From assembly GCF_035987325.1 (NCBI RefSeq), contig NZ_CP108488.1, positions 4,774,001 through 4,838,000 of the forward strand: a stretch of 64,000 nucleotides of DNA, given 5' to 3'. Shown here piece by piece: positions 35,601-44,449 of the stretch (its first letter is position 1; every line of letters starts with the position of its first letter). Source of the stretch: Streptomyces sp. NBC_01244 (GTDB lineage Bacteria > Actinomycetota > Actinomycetes > Streptomycetales > Streptomycetaceae). The notes under the pieces are model-generated. The model saw only the letters and a program-made list of their open reading frames with translations, was not told the origin of the DNA and ran no database searches. The position numbers and the translations under genes are program-made.

Positions 35601-36251
35601 ACCGAAGACCTTCAGGGTCGGCAGGCCCTCCACCACGTCCAGGAAGTGCCCCGAGAGCCGGGACAGCAGCCGCCACTGGCGGTCCATCCGGGACTGGGTG
35701 GCCATGCCGATCAGAATCATGAACAGCGGGATCAGCGGCAGCGTGACCACGATGATCGCCGCCGACACCCAGTCCTCGGTGACGATCCGCGCGAGCACCG
35801 CCACGGGGACGACGATCGCGAGCCCCAGCTGGGGCAGATACTTCGAGAAGTAGTCGTCGAGGGCGTCCACCCCCCGGGTGGCCAGGGCCACCAGGGAGCC
35901 CGTCCGCTGTCCGCTCAGCCGGCCGGGTCCGAGGTCCGCGGCCCGCTCCAGCAGCCGGCCGCGCAATTCCGACTTGACCGCCGCGCTCGCCCGGTGCGCG
36001 GCCAGGTCGGTCAGCCAGGCGACCAGACCCCGGCCGAGCGCCACCGCCGCGAGCAGCAGCAGGGGCGTCCGCAGGGCGTCGCCGTCCAGTCCGTCCTCGA
36101 AGGCGCCGACCACGATCTCGGCGATCAGCATCGCCTGGCCGACGACCAGCCCCGCCCCGGCGAGCCCGAGGGCCACCACCGCCCCCAGGAAGAGGCGGGT
36201 GGACCGGGCGTACCGAAGCAGGCGCGGGTCGATCGGTTTCACGTGAAACAT
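32625..36251 (-). CDS. cydCD: CydDC fusion ABC transporter for cytochrome bd assembly
   Basis: 1208 residues: two complete ABC exporters in one chain. The first (about 1-560) has membrane helices then a Walker A GPSGAGKSTLLQ and signature LSAGQRQRLALAR; a Gly-rich linker follows near 580-630; the second (about 640-1200) has GPSGAGKTTLAQ and ISGGQRQRLALAR. CydDC exports reductants (cysteine/glutathione-type thiols) needed to mature cytochrome bd. The ATG and first codons (MFHVK) are built from a parS site. It follows cydB by about 50 bp and precedes the sensor kinase by 10 bp. Fusion of the two subunits is normal in streptomycetes. Confidence 0.93.
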   Translation of the reverse strand: MFHVKPIDPRLLRYARSTRLFLGAVVALGLAGAGLVVGQAMLIAEIVVGAFEDGLDGDALRTPLLLLAAVALGRGLVAWLTDLAAHRASAAVKSELRGRLLERAADLGPGRLSGQRTGSLVALATRGVDALDDYFSKYLPQLGLAIVVPVAVLARIVTEDWVSAAIIVVTLPLIPLFMILIGMATQSRMDRQWRLLSRLSGHFLDVVEGLPTLKVFGRAKAQAESIRKITDDYRQATMRTLRIAFLSSFALELLATLSVALVAVTIGMRLVHGELDLYTGLVILVLAPEAYLPLRQVGAQYHAAAEGLAAAEEIFEVLETPVTASRGTASVPVSELRIELDGVAVRYEGRGEDSPGPVSLTVEPGECVALTGPSGAGKSTLLQVLLGFVTPTAGRVRIADADLAGLAPEQWRERIAWVPQRPHLFAGTIAENVRLARPGAADAEVTAALVDAGAWEFVRALPRGADTLLGEGGVGLSAGQRQRLALARAFLADRPVLLLDEPTAALDGETEAAVVEAVRRLAVGRTVLLVVHRPALLALADRVVRVGAGPVGPATAGPSPAVLHPAVRAGQTAQGTAPRDPGEWILGDVPERTGGSGGGAGTGGGAPSGGGDAGGGDPLKRVRGVAKAWQGRFRLGLFLGALAVGCSVGLMAVSGWLISRASEQPPVLYLMVAVTATRAFGMGRAVFRYAERLVSHDAVLRMLADLRVSVFQRLERIAPAGLRTQRRGDLLTRLVADADALQDYWLRWLLPVGTAALVGTGSVAFTAWLLPEAGAVLAVGLLVAGVGVPLVSAVCARRTERRLAPARGELATRVADLLTGTAELTVAGALGGRKAAAKDSDRTLTGIAARTAAVTGLGSGLSALVSGLTVVCSAAVGATAVAGGRLSGVAMAVVVLTPLAAFEAVSGLPQAVQYRQRVRRSAERVYEVIDTPAPVTEPERPEALPASPFPLRLTGLAARHPGQEKDALSGLDLTLEAGRRIAVVGPSGAGKTTLAQVLLRFLDQHEGSYTLGGTEARALDGDDVRRVVGLCAQDAHIFDSSVRENLRLAAPGASEARLLEALAAARLLEWAEGLPDGLDTLVGEHGERISGGQRQRLALARALLADFPVLVLDEPAEHLDLATADALTADLLAATEGRTTVLITHRLAGLEEVDEVLVLDGGAVVQRGAYAELAAAPGPLRRLLEREREADLTGGSGQARLSSLKGTN
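36236..36249. other. parS partition site inside the cydCD start
   Basis: Exact GTTTCACGTGAAAC. On the minus strand it supplies codons 2-6 of the cydCD gene, so ParB binding and translation initiation share this sequence. Confidence 0.92.
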
Positions 36252-36303
36252 CCCCCAGGCAGGAGCAGGCGGAGCGGAGCAGGCGAGGCGGGCGGGGCCG
36301 GAC

Positions 36304-37305
36304 TCAGTGCACGTCGACGATGTGCTGCGTGCCGATGCGCTTGCGGAACACCCAGTAGGTCCACGCCTGGTAGAGCATGACGACCGGGGTCGCCACCGCC
36401 GCGCACCAGGTCATGATCTTCAGGGTGTACGGGCTGGACGAGGCGTTGGTGACCGTGAGGTTCCAGGCGTCGTCCAGCGAGGACGGCATGACGTTCGGGA
36501 ACAGCGTCAGGAAGAGCATCGCGACGGCCGCCGCGATGGTGACCCCCGACAGGCCGAAGGACCAGCCCTCCCGTCCCGCGAGGTTGAAGCCGAGGGCCCC
36601 GACCAGGGCCAGTACCGCCACGATCATGGCGATCAGGCTCCACCCGTCACCGCGCGAGACCTGGGTCCAGATCAGGAAGGCGAGCGCCAGGACGGCGGTC
36701 ACCGCTCCGAGCTGCGTGGCCAGCTTGCGCGAACGGTCGCGGATGTCACCGACCGTCTTGAGCGAGGTGAACACCGCGCCGTGGAAGGTGAACAGGGTCA
36801 GGGTGACCAGGCCGCCGAGGATCGAGTAGACGTTGAGCAGGTCGAAGAAGCTTCCGACGTACTCCATGTCCTGGTCGATCTTCACTCCGCGCACGATGTT
36901 GGCGAAGGCCACGCCCCACAGGAACGCGGGGATCAGCGAGGTCCAGAAGATCGCGTGTTCCCAGTTGGTCTGCCACTTGTCCTCGGGCCGCTTGTGCCGG
37001 TATTCGAAGGCGACCCCGCGGATGATGAGGCAGATCAGGATGATCAGGAGCGGCAGGTAGAAGCCGGAGAAGAGGGTGGCGTACCACTCCGGGAAGGCGG
37101 CGAAGGTCGCGCCCCCGGCCGTGAGCAGCCAGACCTCGTTGCCGTCCCACACGGGCCCGATCGTGTTGATCAGGACCCGCTTCTCCGTACGGTTGCGGGC
37201 CAGCAGCTTGGTCAGGACGCCGACTCCGAAGTCGAAGCCCTCCAGGAAGAAGTAGCCGATCCACAGAACGGCGATGAGCACGAACCAGACGTCGTGGAGT
37301 TGCAT
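36304..37305 (-). CDS. cydB: Cytochrome bd ubiquinol/menaquinol oxidase subunit II
   Basis: 333 residues with eight to nine membrane helices. The N-terminal LHDVWFVLIAVLWIGYFFLEG with FDFGVGVL is the CydB signature, and the WDGNEVWLLTAGGATFAAFP stretch is conserved. Together with CydA it forms the high-affinity terminal oxidase used at low oxygen. It lies 18 bp after cydA. Confidence 0.95.
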   Translation of the reverse strand: MQLHDVWFVLIAVLWIGYFFLEGFDFGVGVLTKLLARNRTEKRVLINTIGPVWDGNEVWLLTAGGATFAAFPEWYATLFSGFYLPLLIILICLIIRGVAFEYRHKRPEDKWQTNWEHAIFWTSLIPAFLWGVAFANIVRGVKIDQDMEYVGSFFDLLNVYSILGGLVTLTLFTFHGAVFTSLKTVGDIRDRSRKLATQLGAVTAVLALAFLIWTQVSRGDGWSLIAMIVAVLALVGALGFNLAGREGWSFGLSGVTIAAAVAMLFLTLFPNVMPSSLDDAWNLTVTNASSSPYTLKIMTWCAAVATPVVMLYQAWTYWVFRKRIGTQHIVDVH

Positions 37306-37323
37306 CGTGTGGTCTCCTCAGCC

Positions 37324-38829
37324 TCAGTACGAGAAGGCCATCGGCCGGTCGGGGTTCTTGTCGTCCCCGCCGATCTTGGTCGGCGGGTTGAGGTCGGCCT
37401 CGGTGAGCTCGGGAGGGCCGGCCTTGACGTACTTCACGAGGAGCTTGACCTCGATCACGGCGAGCACGGCGTAGAGCAGCGTGAAGCCGATCATCGAGGT
37501 GAGCACCTCGCCCTGGGAGACATGCGGCGAGACCGCGTCCCTGGTGCGCAGGACCCCGTAGACGACCCAGGGCTGGCGGCCCATCTCGGTGAAGATCCAG
37601 CCCCAGGAGTTGGCGATCAGCGGGAAGCCCATGGTCCAGAGCGCGATGATCCAGTACCAGTTCGTGAACTTGGGGCTCAGCGCCTTCTTGAAGAGGACCA
37701 GGTGTGGGACCTCTTCCTCACCGGTGCGCAGCCCCGGCGGGAGCATGAACTTCTTGCGGGTCAGCCAGAGCCCCAGCATGCCGACGCCGAGCGAGGCCAT
37801 GCCGAAGCCGATCATCCAGCGGAAGCCCCAGTAGGCGACGGGGATGTTGGGCCGGTAGTCACCGGGCCCGAACTTCTCCTGCTCGGCCTTGTTGACGTCG
37901 TTGATGCCCGGGACGAACGAGGTGAAGTCGTCGTTGGCCAGGAAGGACAGCAGGCCCGGGATCTCTATGGCGACCGTGTTGTGGCCCTTTTCCACGTCGC
38001 CGTAGGCGAAGACGGAGAAGGGCGCCGGCGCCTCGCCGTCCCAGAGCGCCTCGGCGGCGGCCATCTTCATCGGCTGCTGCTTGAACATGACCTTGCCGAG
38101 GAGGTCTCCGCTGATGGCGGTTCCCAGACCGGCGATGATCATGACGACCAGGCCGAGTCGCAGCGAGGTCCGCATGACGGGGATGTGCTTCTTGCGGGCG
38201 AGGTGGAAGGCCGAGATGCCGACCATGAACGCGCCGCCGACCAGGAAGGCCGCCGTCATGGTGTGGAAGAACTGGGTCAGCGCGGTGTTCTGCGTGAGCA
38301 CCAGCCAGAAGTCGGTGAGCTCGGCCCGGCCGCGCTCGGGATTCATCCGGTAGCCGACCGGGTGCTGCATCCAGGAGTTCGCCGCGAGGATGAAGTACGC
38401 GGACAGGATGGTGCCGATCGAGACCATCCACATGCAGGCCAGGTGGATCTTCTTCGGCAGCTTGTCCCAGCCGAAGATCCACAGGCCGATGAAGGTGGAC
38501 TCGAAGAAGAAGGCGATGAGCGCCTCGAAGGCCAGCGGGGCTCCGAAGATGTCACCGACGAACCGCGAGTAGTCGGACCAGTTCATGCCGAACTGGAACT
38601 CCTGGACGATGCCCGTGACGACACCCATCGCGATGTTGATCAGGAAGAGCTTGCCCCAGAACTTGGTGGCCTTGAGGTACTTCTCCTTTTCCGAACGCAC
38701 CCAGGCGGTCTGCAAGATCGCGACGAGCGCGGCCAGCGAGATCGTCAAGGGAACGAAGAGGAAGTGATAGACGGTGGTAATACCGAACTGCCATCGCGCC
38801 AGGGTCTCTGGCGCCAAAGCTAGGTCCAC
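37324..38829 (-). CDS. cydA: Cytochrome bd oxidase subunit I
   Basis: 501 residues, nine membrane helices. The first helix region LARWQFGITTVYHFLFVPL contains the N-terminal haem-ligand His; the GRQPWVVYGVLRT motif marks the quinol-binding side, and a short Q-loop is present as in Gram-positive enzymes. It carries haems b558, b595 and d and reduces oxygen to water. First gene of cydA-cydB-cydCD-kinase; its start is 85 bp from a Rex operator. Confidence 0.95.
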   Translation of the reverse strand: MDLALAPETLARWQFGITTVYHFLFVPLTISLAALVAILQTAWVRSEKEKYLKATKFWGKLFLINIAMGVVTGIVQEFQFGMNWSDYSRFVGDIFGAPLAFEALIAFFFESTFIGLWIFGWDKLPKKIHLACMWMVSIGTILSAYFILAANSWMQHPVGYRMNPERGRAELTDFWLVLTQNTALTQFFHTMTAAFLVGGAFMVGISAFHLARKKHIPVMRTSLRLGLVVMIIAGLGTAISGDLLGKVMFKQQPMKMAAAEALWDGEAPAPFSVFAYGDVEKGHNTVAIEIPGLLSFLANDDFTSFVPGINDVNKAEQEKFGPGDYRPNIPVAYWGFRWMIGFGMASLGVGMLGLWLTRKKFMLPPGLRTGEEEVPHLVLFKKALSPKFTNWYWIIALWTMGFPLIANSWGWIFTEMGRQPWVVYGVLRTRDAVSPHVSQGEVLTSMIGFTLLYAVLAVIEVKLLVKYVKAGPPELTEADLNPPTKIGGDDKNPDRPMAFSY

Positions 38830-38913
38830 GTCGTCGTCTCCTTCGTTTCGCCGTGGTCACAGCCGCAGTTTGCCTCTTGTATCCCACTCAATACGGGAGC
38901 AAGCAGGACACGC

Positions 38914-38937
38914 TTGTGAACGCGTTCACATTCACAA
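38914..38937. promoter_or_regulatory. Rex operator (ROP) upstream of cydA, with a third half-site
   Basis: TGTGAACGCGTTCACA (38915-38930) is a perfect palindrome matching the Rex site known upstream of streptomycete cydABCD. TTCACAA at 38931-38937 adds another half-site, so TTGTGAA can also pair with it across a longer spacer. Rex represses while NADH/NAD is low and releases when oxygen is limiting. Confidence 0.9.
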
Positions 38938-39017
38938 GCATTATGTCGCACTGGTGTCGGCATCTTTCAGGGGGGTCCCCCTAGCGAAGAAATTCAACAG
39001 ATTGTTGAATGCGAACC

Positions 39018-39386
39018 ATGAAGATTCGATTCCTCTGGCCCGCCGGCCAGCTCACCGCAACGCTCGACGAGACCCCGACCGCCAAGGCGCTCGCCGACGC
39101 GCTCCCCATTTCCGCCTCCGCCAACACCTGGGGCGAGGAGGTCTACTTCGACACGGGCGTCTCCGTGGCGCTGGAACACGACGCCCAGCAGGTCGTCGAG
39201 CCCGGCACGGTCGCGTTCTGGACCGAGGGCGACGCACTGGCACTGCCCTACGGCCCCACCCCGATCTCCCGCGGGGGCGAGAGCCGCCTGGCGAGCCCGT
39301 GCAACGTCCTCGGCTCGTTCGACGGCGACCCCCGCCTGCTGGCCACCGTCCGCGACGGCGACCCCATCCGCGTGGAACTGGCCTGA
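39018..39386 (+). CDS. Cyclophilin-like fold protein
   Basis: 122 residues. The pattern MKIRFLWPAGQLTATLDETPTA followed by WGEEVYFDTG and the late GDALALPYGPTPIS segment matches the small bacterial cyclophilin-like (TM1367-type) family. These have the cyclophilin barrel but generally lack the prolyl-isomerase residues; function unknown. ATG 39018 is used because similarity begins there; no clear ribosome site. It stands alone, divergent from cydA. Confidence 0.75.
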   Translation: MKIRFLWPAGQLTATLDETPTAKALADALPISASANTWGEEVYFDTGVSVALEHDAQQVVEPGTVAFWTEGDALALPYGPTPISRGGESRLASPCNVLGSFDGDPRLLATVRDGDPIRVELA

Positions 39387-39447
39387 CCGGAGCCGGTCCG
39401 GCCGGCGCCGGCGAGACCGGCGCCGACCTGACCAGCTCCCGGGAGCT

Positions 39448-40530
39448 CTAGAGCTCCTTGAAGAACGACTCCGCCGTGTGCAGGAAGAGGTCGTTCCCCT
39501 CGGGCTCGCCGATCGTGACCCGCAGGCCCTCGCCCGCGAAGGGCCGGACCACCACGCCGGCCTTCTCGCAGGCCGCCGCGAAGTCGGCGGTCCGCTCCCC
39601 GAGCCGCATCCACACGAAGTTGGCCTGCGTCTCGGGCACCACCGTCCAGCCCTGGGCCAGCAGCGTCCCGTAGACCCGGGTGCGCTCGCTCACCAGCGAC
39701 CCGACGCGGCCCATCAGCTCGTCCTCGGCCCGCAGCGAGGCGACCGCCGCGTCCTGGGCGAGCTGGCTGACGCCGAAGGGCACCGCGGTCTTGCGCAGCG
39801 CCGCGGCCACCGGCTCGTGTGCCACCGCGAAGCCGACGCGCAGGCCGGCGAGCCCGTACGCCTTGGAGAACGTACGCAGCACGGCGACGTTGGGGCGGCT
39901 GCGGTAGAGCTCGATGCCGTCCGGGACCTCGACGTCGCGCACGAACTCCTTGTACGCCTCGTCGAGGACGACGAGGACGTCGGAGGGCACCCGGTCCAGG
40001 AACCGCTCCAGCTCGGCCCGGCGCACCGCGGTACCGGTGGGGTTGTTGGGGTTGCAGACGAAGATCAGACGGGTCCGCTCGGTGATCGCCTCGAACATCG
40101 CGTCCAGGTCGTGGACGTCGCCCTCGGCCAGCGGGACCTGGACCGAGGTCGCACCCGAGATCTGAACGATGATCGGATAAGCCTCGAAAGACCGCCAGGC
40201 GTAGATGACCTCGTCGCCCGGACCCGCCGTCGACTGGATCAGCGACTGGGCGACCCCGACCGAGCCGGTGCCGGTGGCGATGTGCTCGACCGGGACCCCG
40301 AACCGCTCCGCGAGCTCGTTCACCAGGCCGGTGCACGCCATGTCCGGGTACCGGTTGAAGTGGCCGGCCGCCGCGACCGCGCTCTCCAGCACCCCAGGCA
40401 GGGGCGGGTACGGGTTCTCGTTCGAGGACAGCTTGAAAGCCACCGGACCGCCCGCTGCCGCGGGCTTTCCGGGCTTGTAGGTGGGGATGCCGTCCAGCTC
40501 GGCGCGCAGCTTCGGGCTCTTCTCGCTCAC
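39448..40530 (-). CDS. hisC: Histidinol-phosphate aminotransferase
   Basis: 360 residues, class I/II PLP aminotransferase. Present: [13 protein letters not shown] at the substrate site, NPNNPTG, DEAYKEF, the PLP lysine in [15 protein letters not shown], and the final Arg in [13 protein letters not shown]. It converts imidazole acetol phosphate and glutamate to histidinol phosphate. It stands outside the main his operon, as in other streptomycetes, so it may act mainly on aromatic amino acids; the sequence does not settle this. Confidence 0.88.
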   Translation of the reverse strand: MSEKSPKLRAELDGIPTYKPGKPAAAGGPVAFKLSSNENPYPPLPGVLESAVAAAGHFNRYPDMACTGLVNELAERFGVPVEHIATGTGSVGVAQSLIQSTAGPGDEVIYAWRSFEAYPIIVQISGATSVQVPLAEGDVHDLDAMFEAITERTRLIFVCNPNNPTGTAVRRAELERFLDRVPSDVLVVLDEAYKEFVRDVEVPDGIELYRSRPNVAVLRTFSKAYGLAGLRVGFAVAHEPVAAALRKTAVPFGVSQLAQDAAVASLRAEDELMGRVGSLVSERTRVYGTLLAQGWTVVPETQANFVWMRLGERTADFAAACEKAGVVVRPFAGEGLRVTIGEPEGNDLFLHTAESFFKEL

Positions 40531-40638
40531 CGCAGGTCCTCCTCGACCGTCCCGTACGACGTCGCCGTCGACTCAATACTCCTCACCTTATGAGGATTCC
40601 GTCCATCCGAGAACGGCAGGCGCCTGGAATGCGGGAGA

Positions 40639-40660
40639 GCGCACGCATATATGCGTGCGC
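40639..40660. promoter_or_regulatory. Perfect 22-bp palindrome, possible operator
   Basis: GCGCACGCAT followed by ATATGCGTGCGC: fully self-complementary over 22 bases with an ATAT centre. It lies about 110 bp upstream of hisC and 230 bp upstream of the LacI gene, and is AT-interrupted, unlike a terminator. Confidence 0.5.
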
Positions 40661-40841
40661 CGGTGGCCTGCGCCGTGGCGCGCGTCCCTCGTACAGGTGA
40701 GTTGAGTAGAGCCCCAGAGCGCACCGTTTTGGCATGCACGGTCCCGTCGACAAGGACACCGGACACCCTTCGCCACCAAACACCTCTATTTCCAAGGTCA
40801 TTGGGGGTGGCGAACCATGCAGAATCGTGCCTGTCAACGGG

Positions 40842-40851
40842 TGCATATGCA
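40842..40851. promoter_or_regulatory. TGCATATGCA palindrome before the LacI gene
   Basis: A 10-bp palindrome extended imperfectly to GGTGCATATGCATCC, about 42 bases upstream of ATG 40893. Position and size fit an autoregulatory LacI-type site. Confidence 0.45.
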
Positions 40852-40892
40852 TCCGGACCGCCCTGCCCACCGAGCCCTACTATCGGCTCGCC

Positions 40893-42008
40893 ATGACAGC
40901 AGCAGGGAAGCATCAGGTGAGCCGGACCGAGACCACCCGGCGGGCCGCCGGCCGACAAAGCCGGGCCGGCATCAGGGACGTGGCCGCCGCGGCGGGCGTC
41001 TCGATCACGACCGTCTCCGACGCCCTCAACGGGAAGGGACGGCTGCCGGACGCCACCCGCCGCCACGTTCGCGAGGTCGCAGACCGGCTGGGCTACCGCC
41101 CTTCCGCGGCGGCCCGCACCCTCCGTACGGGCAAGTCGGGCCTCATCGGCCTGACCGTGACGACGTACGGGGATGAACCTTTCACCTTCACCGAATTCGC
41201 GTACTTCGCCGAGATGGCAAGGGCCGCCACCTCCGCCGCGCTCGCTCGCGGCTACGCCCTCGTCATCCTCCCCGCCACCTCCCGACACGACGTCTGGTCC
41301 AACGTGGCCCTCGACGGCACCGTCGTCATCGACCCCTCCGACCACGATCCCGTCGTCACCGAACTGGTCCGCCAGGGCCTCCCCGTCGTCTCCGACGGAC
41401 GCCCTGCCGGCTCACTCCCCGTCACCGCCTGGGTCGACAACGACCACGAGGCCGCCGTACTGGGCCTCCTCGACCACCTCGCCGCCGCCGGAGCCCGCCG
41501 CATCGGACTGCTGACCGGCACCACCACCGACACCTACACCCGGCTCTCCACCACGGCCTACCTGCGCTGGTGCGAGCGCGTGGGCCAGGACCCCGTCTAC
41601 GAGTCCTACCCCGCCCACGATCCGTGCGCCGGCGCCGTCGCCGCCGACCGGCTGCTCGCCCGGCCCGACCGGCCCGACGCCGTCTACGGTCTGTTCGACC
41701 CCAACGGCACCGACCTGCTCGCCGCCGCCCGGCGCTACGGCCTGCGCGTTCCCGAGGATCTACTGCTCGTGTGCTGCAGCGAATCCACCGTGTACGCCAA
41801 CACCGAACCGCCCATCACCACCCTGTCCCTCAAACCGCGCCGCATCGGCACCGCCGTCGTCCAGCTGCTCATCGACGCCATCGAGGGCGTCGACACGGGC
41901 GGACCCGTCGAACAGGTCATCCCGACCGAGCTGATCATCCGTACCTCGTCCCAGCGCAGGCAGCCCCGTACGACCGTCAGCCCGCCCCGATCCCCGGCAC
42001 AGGACTGA
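40893..42008 (+). CDS. LacI-family transcriptional regulator
   Basis: 371 residues. The N-terminal LacI HTH is complete: GIRDVAAAAGVSITTVSDAL then NGKGRLPDATRRHV with the hinge RLGYRPSAAARTLRTG. A periplasmic-binding-like sensor domain (about 80-340) follows. It should bind a palindrome and respond to a small ligand. ATG 40893 has a TATCGGCT -10-like element close upstream; a GTG at 40917 is an alternative start. Target genes are unknown. Confidence 0.88.
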   Translation: MTAAGKHQVSRTETTRRAAGRQSRAGIRDVAAAAGVSITTVSDALNGKGRLPDATRRHVREVADRLGYRPSAAARTLRTGKSGLIGLTVTTYGDEPFTFTEFAYFAEMARAATSAALARGYALVILPATSRHDVWSNVALDGTVVIDPSDHDPVVTELVRQGLPVVSDGRPAGSLPVTAWVDNDHEAAVLGLLDHLAAAGARRIGLLTGTTTDTYTRLSTTAYLRWCERVGQDPVYESYPAHDPCAGAVAADRLLARPDRPDAVYGLFDPNGTDLLAAARRYGLRVPEDLLLVCCSESTVYANTEPPITTLSLKPRRIGTAVVQLLIDAIEGVDTGGPVEQVIPTELIIRTSSQRRQPRTTVSPPRSPAQD

Positions 42009-42026
42009 CCACCACGCCGGCCCAAC

Positions 42027-42047
42027 GGCGGGGCCTGGGACCCCGCC
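42027..42047 (+). terminator. Hairpin after the LacI gene
   Basis: GGCGGGG (42027-42033) and CCCCGCC (42041-42047) with a 7-base loop, about 20 bp after the stop. Confidence 0.5.
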
Positions 42048-42238
42048 TAGGATTTCAGGAACACCGATATCGGGAGAAACCGGTAGGAAGGACCAGCTCC
42101 GCCCAGGATTCACCACCCCTGGTGCGTCACAGAGCGCGAGCTGCATTCCTATGATGGGCGCACGACATCACGGACCCTCCGCCCCCGAGGCGGAAGGGTC
42201 CGCAGGTGTACGGCAGCGCGACGGTGGTGGAGGGGTCG

Positions 42239-43480
42239 ATGACTCAGGGGGCCGGTCAGGGACCCGCGGTGCGGACGGACACCGAGCGGGACTTCCGGTT
42301 GCCGGTCGCCGAACCCGCCTCGCATACCGTCCCCCCGGGGGCCACAACAGCCGGATCGGACGGCCCCGCGGAGCTCGGGGCGGACGCCCCCGTCTACGGC
42401 GAGTACCCCGCGTACTACGACGCCGTCCCTGCTCCCGTCCCCGCGCAGCACGGGTACGGCCACGAAGCCCCGTACGGCGCCGCTGGCGCCCTCGGCGAGC
42501 CCGGCCGCCCGATGGGCCACGTCTCGGAGGACAGCGACCCCGAGGGATACACCCCGACGCAGCGCGACCTCCCCGTCATCGGGCGCGGCGCCCTCGGCGG
42601 CCCCGGCGACACCGTCCAGATCCAGTACGTCCCCCAGGAGACCCCGGGCGAGGGCCCCGGCCCGCTCTACGTCGTCGGCGACGTCCACGGCTACATCGAC
42701 GAACTCGTCGCCGAACTGCAGTTCCAGGGGCTCATCGACGCCGACCGCAACTGGTCCGCCGGAAACGCCCGGCTCTGGTTCCTCGGCGACTTCACCGACC
42801 GCGGCCCCGACGGCATCGGGGTCATCGACCTCGTCATGCGGCTCTCCGCCGAAGCCGCCGCCGCGGGCGGCTACTGCAAGGCCCTCATGGGCAACCACGA
42901 GCTGCTGCTCATCGGCGCCAAGCGGTTCGGGGACACCCCCGTCGTCTCCGGCGCCGGCACCGCCACCTTCCAGGCCGCCTGGCTCCTCAACGGTGGCCAG
43001 CGCACCGACATGGACCGGCTGCAGGACGTCCACCTCCAGTGGATGTCCCGGCTGGACGCGGCGGTCCTGGTGGAGGACCACCTCCTCCTCCACTCCGACA
43101 CCACCGCCTACCTCGACTACGGCGACTCGGTCGAGGACGTCAACGACACCATCCACGAGCTGCTCAACCGCAACGACGCCGACATCACCTGGGACCTGTT
43201 CCGCAAGTTCACCAAGCGCTTCGCCTTCCGCGACGCGGAGACCGGCCCCCAGGCCGTACGCGAGCTCATCGGCACCTACGGCGGCAGTCGCGTCGTGCAC
43301 GGCCACAGCCCCATCCCGTACCTGCTGGGCGAGGTGGGCACCGAGGACGGCGACGGGGCGCACGGTCCCGAGGCCGTCGTCGGCCCCCACGTCTACGCTG
43401 AAGGCCTGGCCATCGCCATGGACGGTGGCGTGACGATGGCGGGGAAACTGCTCGTCGTGCAACTCCCGCTGAACGACTGA
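42239..43480 (+). CDS. PPP-family serine/threonine metallophosphatase
   Basis: 413 residues. The first ~135 are a disordered Pro/Gly/Ala-rich region. The catalytic domain has the PPP metal motifs in order: VVGDVHGYIDEL (GDxHG), FLGDFTDRGPDG (GDxxDRG), LMGNHELLL (GNHE), with later His residues in LLLHSD and VVHGHSPIP. It removes phosphate from Ser/Thr (or a nucleotide) with two metal ions. ATG 42239 follows GGAGGGG by 3 bases; a start at 42206 lacks this. Transcribed alone or with the membrane-protein gene 150 bp on. Confidence 0.87.
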   Translation: MTQGAGQGPAVRTDTERDFRLPVAEPASHTVPPGATTAGSDGPAELGADAPVYGEYPAYYDAVPAPVPAQHGYGHEAPYGAAGALGEPGRPMGHVSEDSDPEGYTPTQRDLPVIGRGALGGPGDTVQIQYVPQETPGEGPGPLYVVGDVHGYIDELVAELQFQGLIDADRNWSAGNARLWFLGDFTDRGPDGIGVIDLVMRLSAEAAAAGGYCKALMGNHELLLIGAKRFGDTPVVSGAGTATFQAAWLLNGGQRTDMDRLQDVHLQWMSRLDAAVLVEDHLLLHSDTTAYLDYGDSVEDVNDTIHELLNRNDADITWDLFRKFTKRFAFRDAETGPQAVRELIGTYGGSRVVHGHSPIPYLLGEVGTEDGDGAHGPEAVVGPHVYAEGLAIAMDGGVTMAGKLLVVQLPLND

Positions 43481-43634
43481 GGCTTCCCGGAGCTGGGTAT
43501 TTCCGGAAAGCCCCTGTCGACGTACGGCGTGGGCGCTCTACCATCGCTCTATCCGTAGCAGGCTCTCCTCCGTTTGTGCCGGCGCCCCGTTCTACGCGGG
43601 CATACCGGTCCCCACGGAGCATCGGGGGATGCAC

Positions 43635-44441
43635 ATGACCAGCGCTCCGCACCTGCTCACCGAAGACCGACCGGAGTTCGATCGGCTCCTCGACGAGGCG
43701 CTGCGCACGGCGAACGCACGGCCCGAGCTCGCCGCCCTCGGCGAACGGCTGAACGCCGAACAGCTGCGCACCATGGCCATGGGGGCGACCTCACTGCTGA
43801 CGGCCGCGGCCGCGGCCGAGTACGACCACTACGTGAAGGTCCGCAAGGAACGGCAGGACGAGATCCTGTCCACCCCCGGAACGACGGGGGAGGAGGACGA
43901 CGGTCAGGGCGGTGGCGCGGGCGTCAGTGCCGTGGTCGCGGTCCTCGCGCCGGTCCTGGCCGGCACCGCCATGCTGATCTTCCTGCTGGTGGGCTACATC
44001 CTGAAGATGATCGAACCCGAACCGGCCTTCGCCGACACGATGCTGACGGCGGGCTGGCTCTTCGGCGGGCTCACCGCCGCCGCATTGCTCTTCGCCGTGA
44101 TCGGGCTGCTCGTGACGGCCGTCCGCAACAGTTCCACGGAGGTGGCGGCGGACGAGACGGAGGCGGTACCCGACGAGGTGGCACGGGCCCGGGAGGCCTG
44201 GCGCAACGCCCTGCTGGAGCGGGGCATCGTGCCGTTCCTCCGGGACGCGCTGGCCGACCCCAGCGCGGGGGCAGGATTCCCGGCCCCCAGAAAGCCGGGA
44301 GCCGGGCGCATCCCCAACCTGGGATACACCCGGCCCGATTTCACCAGTCCGGGGGCCCCGGCGCAGGGGCCCCGTCCCGGCTACTCGTCTCCGGACTTCA
44401 CCAGCCCGGACTTCGGCGGCCCGGAACCCGAGCCGGAGTAG
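43635..44441 (+). CDS. Two-helix membrane protein of unknown function
   Basis: 268 residues. A soluble N-terminal helical part is followed by two transmembrane helices (about 95-125, starting VSAVVAVLAPVLAG, and about 138-160) and a Pro/Gly/Ser-rich C-terminal tail with PDFTSP repeats. This is conserved in streptomycetes, but I know no function. GGGGGATG lies upstream; ATG 43635 is chosen over 43629, which would be too close to the ribosome site. Confidence 0.7.
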   Translation: MTSAPHLLTEDRPEFDRLLDEALRTANARPELAALGERLNAEQLRTMAMGATSLLTAAAAAEYDHYVKVRKERQDEILSTPGTTGEEDDGQGGGAGVSAVVAVLAPVLAGTAMLIFLLVGYILKMIEPEPAFADTMLTAGWLFGGLTAAALLFAVIGLLVTAVRNSSTEVAADETEAVPDEVARAREAWRNALLERGIVPFLRDALADPSAGAGFPAPRKPGAGRIPNLGYTRPDFTSPGAPAQGPRPGYSSPDFTSPDFGGPEPEPE

Positions 44442-44449
44442 ACCACCCG

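Larger units (their letters stand above)
40531..40892. other. Divergent intergenic region between hisC and the LacI gene
   Basis: No gene seen. It holds two palindromes: a perfect 22-bp one at 40639-40660 and a 10-bp core at 40842-40851. Both are candidate operators for the adjacent LacI-family regulator. Confidence 0.5.

Noticed and set aside
32817..36380. A 1187-codon plus-strand open frame
   Set aside because: Antisense of cydCD. High GC leaves few stops; the sequence has no recognisable domain.
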